From the NCBI RefSeq assembly GCF_005144415.1, contig NZ_SWJE01000010.1, positions 310,001 to 374,000 of the forward strand: a DNA stretch of 64,000 nucleotides. The letters run 5' to 3'. Positions 36,203-45,010 of this stretch are shown one piece after another. The notes under the pieces are model-generated. The model had not been told where the DNA came from. It did no database searches and saw only the letters and a list, made by a program, of their open reading frames with translations. Every line of letters begins with the position of its first letter. Within the stretch, counting starts at the first letter, position 1. This DNA comes from Trinickia terrae. GTDB lineage: Bacteria > Pseudomonadota > Gammaproteobacteria > Burkholderiales > Burkholderiaceae. The position numbers were made by a program, and so were the translations under genes.

Positions 36203-36592
36203 GTCGTTGGTCTCCCCCTCGGAATGCATGCCCTGGGGCACCGAGCAGGAGTCGTACCATGCGGGAAAGACCCGCGCCCGATATGGATCGCTCGCCGCCG
36301 CGGCTCCGTTGGCGGTCCAAAACGTTTCGCTGCCGATACGGCTGCACGGGTGATACCGGTGCCGCAAACGCGAAGCGGAGAGTCGAGCGGATGCTGAAGA
36401 GAAGCCTGGAAACCGGCGCGTGCGATTCAACCGTTTGCAAAGCAACAGAGCGTCGCAGAGGAACCTGTTATTGCGCGAATCCTGTCGAGCCTCGGGCGGC
36501 CCCTGGAAAGACGGCAACAGGGCGTTGAATGAGGTCGAGCGCGCACAGGAACGCGCGTCGCGTGGCCGGGCCGAGGCCCGGTCCGATCTGTC
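36203..36592. other. 390-bp gap, no gene seen
   Basis: Between the TadE-like start and the ACT-protein stop I see no coding sequence with family similarity and no clear terminator. It should contain the promoter of the tadE-tadG pair. Confidence 0.4.
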
Positions 36593-37033
36593 TCAGAGGT
36601 GAGACGACGCGCAGCCTTGCTGCGCACGCTGTTGCAAAAGCAGCAGTTGCGCGAGCGCACGCTGCGCGGATTCGACAGGCACAAAGATGTGATCGTGAAA
36701 GGCCGCCGCGACCACGTTGCAGCTGATTCCGGCGTCGCCGAGCGCTTTCGCGAATGCCGCGGTCAACCCTACGGCCTGCAGATCCGAGTGCACGGTGAGG
36801 GTGATCCAGGCGGCGCGAAACAAAGGCTGCAGCCCCGCGCTTAGAGCCGCCGCTTCATCGACGACAAGCGTCAATCCCTCCCGCTCGCGAAACGTCGCCA
36901 GCGGAGCCAATTGGCTGATATCGGCATCGAGCGGAACCGACGTGTAGACATAGACGCCTTCGTTCAGCTCGGGATGCATCGATGCGAGAAGCTCGGTGAG
37001 GTTACCGATGGGTTGATTCACGACGTTCTCCAT
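36593..37033 (-). CDS. ACT-domain protein (COG3602 type)
   Basis: A 146-residue soluble protein with two ACT-like halves. The pattern GVYVYTSVP, EGLTLVVDE, WITLTVHSDLQAVGLTAAFAKAL and ISCNVVAAAFHDHIFVP fits the small ACT proteins of COG3602, which probably bind amino acids. It overlaps the GGDEF gene by 16 bp and is its downstream partner. Confidence 0.85.
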   Translation of the reverse strand: MENVVNQPIGNLTELLASMHPELNEGVYVYTSVPLDADISQLAPLATFREREGLTLVVDEAAALSAGLQPLFRAAWITLTVHSDLQAVGLTAAFAKALGDAGISCNVVAAAFHDHIFVPVESAQRALAQLLLLQQRAQQGCASSHL

Positions 37034-38454
37034 TCAGGCTCTTCGGAACTCGCTTCTTCCACCCGGGCCCGTCCCGCAGCCTTGGCTGCATAAAGCGCGC
37101 GATCGGCTGCCTTCGTCAGGTCCATCGGCGCCGCGCCCGCTTCCACGATCCGGCTGGCGACGCCGACGCTGATGGTGACGTTGGGACGCCCGGCAGCTCC
37201 CGCATTCGGAATGGCGAGCGCGGCGACCGCATCGCACATCCGTTGCCCGATGTGCGCGGCCGATGCCGCATCGGTGTCCGGCAACAGCACCGCGAACTCC
37301 TCGCCGCCATAGCGCGCCACCAGATCGGTTCCGCGCCGCGCTGTCCGAACGAGGCACTCGGCGACGAGCACGAGACACCGGTCGCCTTCGACATGCCCAT
37401 AGTGATCGTTGAATTGCTTGAAGAAGTCGATGTCGATCATCAGCATCGACAGCGGCGAGCTGCCGTGGGCAGCACGCCGCCAGTGCGCCGCCAGCGCTGT
37501 CTCGAAGGCGCGGCGGTTGGCGATGCCGGTGAGCGGATCGCTCGTGGCAAGCCGTTTCAGCTCGTCGAGCGCCGCTGCGAGCCGCGATTGCAGGGAGCTG
37601 TTTTCGACGAGGAGAAGCAAAAGCACGAAGCTCGCCGCGAACAGCCCGTACATCCTCCCCGCATAGAACCCGAGGTCGTAGCGGCCCGCGTTGAATACGA
37701 CGCTGAGCGCGACGTCGCAGATCCAGGCGCACAGCACGACCATCAGCCAGAGATCGATGATCGAATGCCATCTTTGCCGCCACAGCACGACTAGGCCGAG
37801 GAGACAGCATCCCCAGGCCGTCCCCGCCACCGCGAGCATCTTCGGCGTGTAGTGGTTGCCCGCCATGATGTCCGGCAACAGGTGCGCCCCCGCTGTCGCC
37901 AGCGCCGCCAGCGCGGCCCCCGCGCAGAGCACGGCGCCGATGATGATGAAGAGCCGCCCGGCCCCGAGGGGGTTGCCGGCCATCTCGTCCTGTCTGCGCC
38001 CTTTGAGGAGCGCGTACGCGATGACGAAGAGCGGGAATCCCGCGTGCCAGAACATATAGATCCAGGCCGTGCTCTGCGCTCCGGCGCCCAGGAGCCCGGT
38101 CGGCGAGAACAGTCCCGGAAAGCTCAGCATGTGGAAAAAGGCAAGCGTCGCGGTGTACAAGTACCCGCTCGCCAGCGCGCCGAGCGCGCGGGAGCGCGAG
38201 ATCACGCATTGCCCGAACAGGAGAACGGAGGTGATCAGGTCGTTGACGATGAGCGCCGATTCGTAGATGGGGATGAACGCCGGCACCGGCTGAAGCGGAA
38301 TCTTCGAAAACGGGACCGCGGCCAGGAAAACCAGCAGCGAAAGGAGCGACGCGGCTGCGGGAAGCCAGCGTGCGTGCCGGTCCGCGGGCTGTGTCATCGG
38401 AAAATCGGCATGCGCCTCGATGAGTCGGGATGCCAGGCTGGGTTGCGTCGTCAT
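37018..38454 (-). CDS. MASE4-GGDEF diguanylate cyclase
   Basis: A 478-residue membrane cyclase. The N-terminal 280 residues form an eight-helix MASE4 sensor containing STAWIYMFWHAGFPLFVIAYA, the same sequence as in the kinase at 11948. The GGDEF domain has RYGGEEF, an intact active-site loop, so it should make c-di-GMP. No EAL or I-site Arg-x-x-Asp was noticed. The ATG at 38454 is preferred over a TTG at 38466. Element A (38521-38567) lies 66 bp upstream. Confidence 0.93.
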   Translation of the reverse strand: MTTQPSLASRLIEAHADFPMTQPADRHARWLPAAASLLSLLVFLAAVPFSKIPLQPVPAFIPIYESALIVNDLITSVLLFGQCVISRSRALGALASGYLYTATLAFFHMLSFPGLFSPTGLLGAGAQSTAWIYMFWHAGFPLFVIAYALLKGRRQDEMAGNPLGAGRLFIIIGAVLCAGAALAALATAGAHLLPDIMAGNHYTPKMLAVAGTAWGCCLLGLVVLWRQRWHSIIDLWLMVVLCAWICDVALSVVFNAGRYDLGFYAGRMYGLFAASFVLLLLLVENSSLQSRLAAALDELKRLATSDPLTGIANRRAFETALAAHWRRAAHGSSPLSMLMIDIDFFKQFNDHYGHVEGDRCLVLVAECLVRTARRGTDLVARYGGEEFAVLLPDTDAASAAHIGQRMCDAVAALAIPNAGAAGRPNVTISVGVASRIVEAGAAPMDLTKAADRALYAAKAAGRARVEEASSEEPEWRTS

Positions 38455-38520
38455 TGTGGAAGTCAAAGCGCTGCGTAGCGCAGACTATGAGAGGTCTCAA
38501 GCACGGAGGCAAGCGCAGGA

Positions 38521-38567
38521 CTGTCAGTCGATGATGAAAATGCCACAAGGATTTCCTGACAGCGGGC
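38521..38567 (-). promoter_or_regulatory. 47-bp element A, upstream of the GGDEF operon
   Basis: Bounded by CTGTCAG and CTGACAG (an inverted pair, 28 bp apart), this element matches 44331-44377 at about 36 of 47 positions with no gaps. The best-conserved core reads ATGAAAAT on the plus strand. It is a candidate operator or promoter for the GGDEF-ACT pair. Confidence 0.6.
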
Positions 38568-38638
38568 GGCCTTGATGTCCTGGAGTGCGGCCAGATTGGC
38601 CCCGCTCCTGTCAAGCGCCAACGCGATACCAGACCGCC

Positions 38639-40054
38639 TCATGGCGACAGAACCGTCTCCCGCAACAGCATTTTACTGAGGAGGGAAGATGTCCCTACAA
38701 TGGCCGCGCCAATCCAGAACGCCAACCGGTAGCCGCCTACCAATGCATCGTTCGCCGCCGCATGCGCGCGTATCAAGCTGTCGGTATGCGAAGTCGCAAG
38801 GCTGTCCAGCGCAGCGAGCCCCACCGCACCGCCGACCATGAACGACGTATGGAAGATACCCGACACGATCCCTGAATCCGAGGGTTCGACATTGCTCGTT
38901 GCAGCAAGCAGAACCGGATTGAATGCGATACCGGCTCCGAATCCAATCAGTACCATGCCGGGCAGCACGTGACCCAGATAGCTGCCGCTACCAGGTGTCT
39001 GTGCGAACAGCATCAACCCAAGCGCCGCAACGAGCAGGCCCAATGAAAGCGGGCCGCGAATGCCGAAACGCATCACGATTTTCGGCGACAGGCCTAGCGA
39101 CAGCGCTGCCATGACCACGTTTGCGGGGAGAAACGCAAGTCCAACCTGAAGCGGCCGATAGCCAAGCACTCGCTGCAAATACAGCGTCATAAAGAAGAAC
39201 CAAGCGTATATTGCCGCCGCCCACAGCATCCCAACGGCATTTGCGACTGCGACGTTCCGCGAATGAATCAGCGCAAGTGGTATCAGCGGATGCGCCACTT
39301 GGCTCTCGATCAAGGTCCAGGCAGTGAATAAAAATATCGAGACACCGAGCAGTCCCATCGTTTGAAATGACAACCATCCTGCAGCGTTACCGTTAGCGAT
39401 GGCGTAGACCGTAAGCAGCAGCGGCAGAGTGATGAGCAGCGCACCCACGGCATCGAGACGCTTTGCGTGTTGATCGTTGCGCCGCGCGGGTAAGGTTGCA
39501 GCGCACGCAATATATACGGCAACTCCGATCGGCACGTTGACAAAAAAGATCCAATGCCAGTTTAGTAGACTCGTCAGAATTCCACTTAGCACTACGCCCA
39601 CGCTCCCACCGCACGCGTTCACGAATGCGTAGAGCCCCATCGCCTTTGCACGCTCGGCGGGTTCGGGAAAAAGATCGATGATCAACGACAGCGAAACCGC
39701 CGACACGACGGCGCCACCCATCCCCTGGAGGGCACGTCCGCAGATCAACAGTACCGGCGAGCTCGCGATACCGCAGGCGAGCGATGCGAGCGTGAACAGC
39801 ATGATCCCTGCAAGGAACACCTTGCTATAACCATGTATGTCGCCCAGCCGCCCGCCGAGCAGCAGGAAGCCGACAAAGGCCAGCAAGTATGCATTGACGA
39901 TCCAGACAAGGAATGTCTGGTGGAGACCAAGTTCCGCTGCAATCGAAGGTAGCGCCACATTCACGATCGTCTCGTCGAACACGATCATCAGCATGCCTAG
40001 ACAGACCGCGAGCAGTGCGATTCTGCGATTTTTTATGGGGAGACCGGAAGTCAC
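38639..40054 (-). CDS. DHA2 (EmrB/QacA) family MFS exporter
   Basis: A 14-helix proton-driven exporter of about 471 residues. Family motifs are visible: DETIVNVALPSIA in helix 1, LLGGRLGDIHGYS as motif A, GRALQGMGGAVVSA as motif B and the antiporter GGSVGVVLSG as motif C. It probably secretes the product made by the two upstream genes. The frame runs to a TTG at 40111; the GTG at 40054 has AAGGA upstream and is the more likely start. Confidence 0.9.
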   Translation of the reverse strand: MTSGLPIKNRRIALLAVCLGMLMIVFDETIVNVALPSIAAELGLHQTFLVWIVNAYLLAFVGFLLLGGRLGDIHGYSKVFLAGIMLFTLASLACGIASSPVLLICGRALQGMGGAVVSAVSLSLIIDLFPEPAERAKAMGLYAFVNACGGSVGVVLSGILTSLLNWHWIFFVNVPIGVAVYIACAATLPARRNDQHAKRLDAVGALLITLPLLLTVYAIANGNAAGWLSFQTMGLLGVSIFLFTAWTLIESQVAHPLIPLALIHSRNVAVANAVGMLWAAAIYAWFFFMTLYLQRVLGYRPLQVGLAFLPANVVMAALSLGLSPKIVMRFGIRGPLSLGLLVAALGLMLFAQTPGSGSYLGHVLPGMVLIGFGAGIAFNPVLLAATSNVEPSDSGIVSGIFHTSFMVGGAVGLAALDSLATSHTDSLIRAHAAANDALVGGYRLAFWIGAAIVGTSSLLSKMLLRETVLSP

Positions 40055-40123
40055 CAAAAGGTGTCCTTGATTTTGAAGGCAGTGCACTGCAATTGAGAAA
40101 AGGAGACGCAACCGGCGTTCAGA

Positions 40124-42823
40124 TCATCGACTGTCGACCACGCGTCTGACCTTGCCTGTCTTTTCATTGCCCCTCAATGCGCCTGGCGATAACAACGACA
40201 GGTTGAAGTGCAGCAAGATTCCATCGGCGAGATATTCCCTGACCTCGTCTGCGATTTCGAGGTACGCGTCCGTGACCGTGACGGCAAGAAGATTCCGTTC
40301 ATCAGTATTTAGGCCATGCTTGGTTTCGATGCATAGTTCGTAGCGGTCATTCACGCCAATACGGTCAATTCGCAGCTGGTAGACGAGACTGAGCTCGTTG
40401 GAGAAACGCTGGCATAGTCTGTCCACATCGGTAACATGAACGTTTGCGCCGCCTACTCGTACCATGTCGTCGCTTCGGCCCAGAAGACGAAAACGAAAAT
40501 TACTGGCGCCGCAGGTGCACGGCTCCCGCAATCGATATCCGCGGTCCCCTGTACGGACCCGCAATATCGGGAACAGGCGACGAGAGAAATTGGTGACGAT
40601 GATTTCGCCTTCGTCACCGCAAGCGACCGGTTGACCGGTTTCGCCATCGCAGATCTCGACATACGCATAGCTCTCCAATGCGTGGAACACGCCGTTGGGC
40701 GAGAATTCGCACTGGTACCCAATGCACCCGGCATCCACGGAAGCGTAGAGGGGGCTGCGGACGAACTGCGATCCGAAGACCTTGCGGATGTAATCACGCA
40801 TCGCGTCGCTCATGTGCTCGCCGGCATATACGACCTTGGGAATATGGGCCGCCAAGGCCGGATTGGCATCAGCCACTTGCGCGAGTCGCAGCAGGACCGA
40901 CGGCAAGCCATAGATTGCCGTTGCACCCAAAGACTTGAGCAGATGCAACAGGTCTCCGGGTTCCGTCGCCCCGCCGATCGGCAGGTTCAGGCAACCGAGT
41001 TTTTCCAATCCGTTGTTTACCACCAGGAAAGCGGACCACAAGCCTCCTGCATTGAAGAGGTTTGCGACGCGATCCTCGCTGGTGATGCCGACCGCCTCCA
41101 TCGTCCGGCAGAAAATTTCCGAGCCTTCGTCCCATTCATCCCTGGTGTAAAGCGCGTACTTGGGTTCGCCGGTGGAGCCACCCGTAGTGAAAAGATATGC
41201 CCCTCGTACCTGACTATAAGGAACGGTCAGAAGATCGCTGGAGCGCGGAGGGCCATAGATGTAAAAATCGTCTTTAGTCAACCAGGGAAGTTTGTGGAAC
41301 GCGTCCCAGTCTTCGATCCCGGCGCCGATTCCCGCCGCGCTAAACCTGCGGGCATAAAAGGGAGCACGCTTCGCCCACTGCGCCAAGGCTTGCAGTGCCG
41401 ACAGCGTCTCTTCATTGTTTCCCCCCTTCCAAAGGCTATTTCTTCGTTTCGGGGATTCCAGTGAAACTACCCTGCACATGCCGGCAAGAGTCGAGCCTCC
41501 TTCGTGCCGGGCCACGGCCATAGGCATATTGGCTCTGCCCGGGTCGACGACACGCTGAACGCCGGCGGCCCACAAACGCTCGGTTATTGCCTTCAGTTCA
41601 GATGCGCCGCATGCAACGCTCGCTGTTTGGAGAGAGTGCCGGATTGGGGCCAGGCGCCGCATCAGCTCTTCTTCGTCCCGATAGGGGTAGATCCGCCAGG
41701 TCCGGAACGATGACGATAGCTGTATTGGAGCGTCATCATCTTCCCAGAGCAATAGCCAGTCCGGATATCCACTGACGAAGTCACCACGACCTTGGGATCT
41801 GGCCAACTTGGCCAGATCCCATGTCGTGAGCATTTCCGCATGCTCATGCTGATTCTTTCCTGACAGAGGAAAACGCCCGGCATAACGTGCAAAAGCAGCA
41901 GCCATCCGATGGAGCGATTGTTCCCGGAACGTCCCGGCGTCTTCACCATGAGGGATTTGCAGCAACAGGAACTGGGACGACACACAGCTGACCTGTTCGA
42001 ATCCGCATGCATCCTCGACAAGCGCGTCAATGACCTCGTCATACCGGGCCTGCGCAGTCATCACCGAAAACGACAGCTTCGGACCGTACTCCAGGACGCG
42101 CACACCCGACGGCACGCGTGCCTTGTAATGACGAATGACGTCATCGTTGCCCCAGGCAACCACACCGTCGACCATCTTGCACAAAGCCGATTCGATCAGA
42201 TCGTCACCGGATGGCCAAAGCACCAGCTGGGCCTGTCCTTTTGGCAACCCGCACGACTCCAGCAACTCAATCAAGATGGCTGCCACCGCCGGAGCGTTGC
42301 GCGAAAGCTTGACGATGTTATGGTTGCCGGTGACAAGTCCGTGCAACAAGCTCTCGATGCCTCCAAGATAACTGTTGCCTGGGCTTATATGCAGAATCAC
42401 GCCAAGCGGACGATACGCGAGCAGCGCTTCCGTCCGGTGTCCTTCGTTGATGGCGTCAAGTGCGCGTGGCAGACCCAGATCCACATCCAGCCTGGTTTGC
42501 CAGAGTTTTGGATCCAGCAGCATGGGAATAGCGTCGAGCAGCGCCGGATCAGCATGCCATGTCGTATGCCCTTGCGCGAAATCCTCTATGCAGGCGATTG
42601 CCCGTGACCGCCAGACCTGCTCGGATTTCCAACGTTCCATTGCCATGCTGAATACCTGGATCACATCGCGCCCACGTATTGCCAGTGGCAAGCTTGCCCG
42701 GCCGCTGGCAACCATAGTCCGAGCGTCAGGTGCGTCTGCCAGCCAACGCACTGCGAATCTGTCGAAATGTGAACTCATCATATGTTCCGGTACTCCACCC
42801 CATCGTTCATCAAGCTTTCTCAT
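40124..42823 (-). CDS. Fused LuxC-like reductase and LuxE/PaaK-like ligase
   Basis: An 899-residue two-enzyme fusion. Residues about 30-440 resemble LuxC, the NADPH-dependent acyl reductase: ISPGNSYLGGIESLLHGLV near 147, VKLSRNAP, and a candidate acyl-thioester Cys280 in FEQVSCVSSQF. Residues about 480-899 resemble the LuxE/PaaK adenylate-forming ligase: LFTTGGSTGEPK at 544-555, a Cys pair in PCTCGAS and the VRVGGANVHVTDVDR C-terminus. Together they could activate a carboxylate, transfer it to Cys and reduce it to an aldehyde. The two halves are normally separate proteins. The ATG overlaps the GNAT stop. Base composition is A+T-richer than the chromosome around it. Confidence 0.85.
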   Translation of the reverse strand: MRKLDERWGGVPEHMMSSHFDRFAVRWLADAPDARTMVASGRASLPLAIRGRDVIQVFSMAMERWKSEQVWRSRAIACIEDFAQGHTTWHADPALLDAIPMLLDPKLWQTRLDVDLGLPRALDAINEGHRTEALLAYRPLGVILHISPGNSYLGGIESLLHGLVTGNHNIVKLSRNAPAVAAILIELLESCGLPKGQAQLVLWPSGDDLIESALCKMVDGVVAWGNDDVIRHYKARVPSGVRVLEYGPKLSFSVMTAQARYDEVIDALVEDACGFEQVSCVSSQFLLLQIPHGEDAGTFREQSLHRMAAAFARYAGRFPLSGKNQHEHAEMLTTWDLAKLARSQGRGDFVSGYPDWLLLWEDDDAPIQLSSSFRTWRIYPYRDEEELMRRLAPIRHSLQTASVACGASELKAITERLWAAGVQRVVDPGRANMPMAVARHEGGSTLAGMCRVVSLESPKRRNSLWKGGNNEETLSALQALAQWAKRAPFYARRFSAAGIGAGIEDWDAFHKLPWLTKDDFYIYGPPRSSDLLTVPYSQVRGAYLFTTGGSTGEPKYALYTRDEWDEGSEIFCRTMEAVGITSEDRVANLFNAGGLWSAFLVVNNGLEKLGCLNLPIGGATEPGDLLHLLKSLGATAIYGLPSVLLRLAQVADANPALAAHIPKVVYAGEHMSDAMRDYIRKVFGSQFVRSPLYASVDAGCIGYQCEFSPNGVFHALESYAYVEICDGETGQPVACGDEGEIIVTNFSRRLFPILRVRTGDRGYRLREPCTCGASNFRFRLLGRSDDMVRVGGANVHVTDVDRLCQRFSNELSLVYQLRIDRIGVNDRYELCIETKHGLNTDERNLLAVTVTDAYLEIADEVREYLADGILLHFNLSLLSPGALRGNEKTGKVRRVVDSR

Positions 42824-44097
42824 GCCGCCCCTTCCATTGCGCCGAGCGGAACGTAGAGTGCCTGATATGCTTTCATGTACTCTTTAAGAAAGCGGCGATT
42901 CTCTTCACTGATCGCCGATTGGCTGAAATCAATCAGCCTGAAGGTTCTGCTGAAAACAAAATAGTCTTCACGTGAACCGTCATGTGCGAGGCTTGCTGCG
43001 GGAAAATAGGCCGTTGGCAAATATCGAGCTGTGTATGCTTGCTGCTGGAGCGCACAATCGTGGGCGCTGATCAACATCTCGATATAGGTGGCGCCGAGAC
43101 GATCGAGAAGCCGCGCAGCCGCCTGAAGGACCGTGCACGCGTTTGCGTTATCGAACCAGTAGTCGACGATGATCGCTTGTCCACTGCGACTGTTGTGATA
43201 GACAAATATCTCCGCGCCAACGCTTTCACATGACAGCAGGAGATTGGGAAATAGGAATAAAGAAAAATTCAGCTTGAGATGCCCCGTTCTTTGGCGTTCT
43301 GCATATTTTTGCGCAATTTTCGCGGCATCCTGAATTTCAGACATGCTCAAAGGCGACGTTAGCGGTGGTTTGACACATTCCACAACCTGCGGGATTTCCA
43401 GGCCAAAGCTCTGCGCAACCAAGGCGTACATCGGCGCGAGCCTGGAAAACACACGGGTGCACCGACGTCTCGTTTCAAGTGCTCGCGGGGTAACCATAAC
43501 CTCCAAATTCAGGTGCTCGAAATCCTGAATCCGGATTGCGTTGGGAAGAACACCGGCCTGCTTGAATCCAATCGTTTTGCCCAGGCGCCCTGGCGCGGCA
43601 TTGGCCGTACGCGTCATCGCATATACCACATCGACGACGCCATTGACGCGTGTGATATGGTCCGTAGCCAATTGCACCATCAAATCCGCAATACTCGACT
43701 TCTCGGACATGCTCGGGTTGATATTATCAGCCTCTTCTATCAACTTCTGCTTGCGCGCTCTGCGAATCACGCGCATTGCGACGCTCATGAGCACTACCGC
43801 ATTCGCGAGTTTCGCCAATCGATGCTGCGCATCGATCCTCGCCAACAAACAGCCTATGGGCGCTGCTTCGCCCTCTAATAGCGCGATCAGCCAGAAGCAA
43901 CGATGCGGCGTCTCGATGTCACGCCGAATGGCTTCGACGGTTGTGTCAGAAACGAAATATTCTCCACGATATGTTTTATCGAAGAGTGCGCTGATCGCAG
44001 ACGCATCGCCAGGTTCTGCCTCACGAATTACAAGGTCGCATCCATATAAGCTGCATTTATGATACAGACGCGCACGGGATACATTAACTGAATTCAT
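42820..44097 (-). CDS. GNAT-fold acyltransferase of the LuxC/LuxE-like cluster
   Basis: A 425-residue protein whose N-terminal 190 residues look like a GNAT N-acyltransferase (LVIREAEPGDASAISALFDKTY, then ANAAPGRLGKTIGFKQAGVLP). The C-terminal half (VYHNSRSGQAIIVDYWFDNA, LGATYIEMLISAHDCALQQ) may be a second, degenerate GNAT unit. It is the first gene of a three-gene operon with the fused reductase and the exporter. A likely job is acylating an amine-containing intermediate. The substrate is unknown. Confidence 0.75.
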   Translation of the reverse strand: MNSVNVSRARLYHKCSLYGCDLVIREAEPGDASAISALFDKTYRGEYFVSDTTVEAIRRDIETPHRCFWLIALLEGEAAPIGCLLARIDAQHRLAKLANAVVLMSVAMRVIRRARKQKLIEEADNINPSMSEKSSIADLMVQLATDHITRVNGVVDVVYAMTRTANAAPGRLGKTIGFKQAGVLPNAIRIQDFEHLNLEVMVTPRALETRRRCTRVFSRLAPMYALVAQSFGLEIPQVVECVKPPLTSPLSMSEIQDAAKIAQKYAERQRTGHLKLNFSLFLFPNLLLSCESVGAEIFVYHNSRSGQAIIVDYWFDNANACTVLQAAARLLDRLGATYIEMLISAHDCALQQQAYTARYLPTAYFPAASLAHDGSREDYFVFSRTFRLIDFSQSAISEENRRFLKEYMKAYQALYVPLGAMEGAA

Positions 44098-44330
44098 GAC
44101 CCGCCCCCTTCTGGGAAAACGAAGCTCTAGAAAAGTCCCTTTAAATCAGCCTCCGAAAAGCCGCAGGAGCATTGATTCTGTCGCAATAGAACGCCGGAAT
44201 ATGAGAATGCTGGCATGCATACGATTTCATATGCGACCAACGAGTGGAACTGCTAGGCGGATATCTGATTATTGCGATCGGTTTTCATCGGCGCTTTGGG
44301 CCGGCTTATTGCGGCAGAACCGGCGCCGGC

Positions 44331-44377
44331 CTGCCAGGCAATAATGAAAATTCCGCAGGGCTTTTCTGACAGTGAGC
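44331..44377 (-). promoter_or_regulatory. 47-bp element B, upstream of the GNAT-LuxC/E-MFS operon
   Basis: CTGCCAG and CTGACAG bound the same 47-bp layout as element A, with the ATGAAAAT core conserved. It sits 234 bp before the GNAT start, in the same orientation. The remaining gap 44098-44464 holds no gene and is A+T-rich. Confidence 0.6.
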
Positions 44378-44464
44378 CGGCGCGCCTTTGCGCTTGAATC
44401 GGCGTTTGGCCGAACCGGCGCCCAGAACCTCGGCGCTGCCGCCGAGGTTCTCCCAACCCCGACG

Positions 44465-44902
44465 TTATTTCACCGCCTCGACCTGGCCGCGAATCTCGCC
44501 GCCCGAGTTCGTTGCGGTATGGACGTTGAAATACCAGTTACCCGCGAGCAGATCCTTTTCCTGCGCTTCGGAAAGCGTTGCGTGCCCTTCGATCGGGCTC
44601 GGCAGGTTTTTCGCGTCGATCGGAAGCGCCACGCCCGAGTTCTTGCCGGCAGGCGCCGGGCCATGGAAGTGGGCCGCCGTCGCGGGGCCGCTCAGGCCGG
44701 CATAGTCGACGTGCCAGCGCAGCTCTTTCGACGACGTGTCGTAGGTGCCCGTCAGCTGGCCATGGCCGTCGCCGGCCTTGGGCGGCACTTCGGCTGCGGT
44801 CGTCAAGCCGGCTTGCACCTTGAGGGTGTCGGCATGCGCGAAAAGCGGCGCGCCAACGCCGAGCGTCAGTGCGATGAAGCAAAGGGTGCGATTCAGTTTC
44901 AT
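44465..44902 (-). CDS. CHRD-domain periplasmic protein
   Basis: A 145-residue exported protein. A signal peptide ends near AHADT. The mature CHRD domain shows LTTAAEVPP, AAHFHGPAPAG and WYFNVHTATNSGGEIRGQV, the conserved lines of this beta-barrel-like family. Function in bacteria is unknown. The ATG at 44902 was chosen because the upstream extension has no signal character. Confidence 0.93.
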   Translation of the reverse strand: MKLNRTLCFIALTLGVGAPLFAHADTLKVQAGLTTAAEVPPKAGDGHGQLTGTYDTSSKELRWHVDYAGLSGPATAAHFHGPAPAGKNSGVALPIDAKNLPSPIEGHATLSEAQEKDLLAGNWYFNVHTATNSGGEIRGQVEAVK

Positions 44903-45010
44903 GGTCGATCCGGTGTCTGGTTGCAAAAGATGAGCATTCCTAATTCGATGTTCCCGGTGCTCAATTCGATAACACCTATCGCTCAAGCAATATTCCACCG
45001 GCAAGCCACG

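Noticed and set aside
38521-38567. Sigma-54 promoter within element A
   Set aside because: A TGGCA occurs on the minus strand, but no GC at the -12 spacing is present in either copy.
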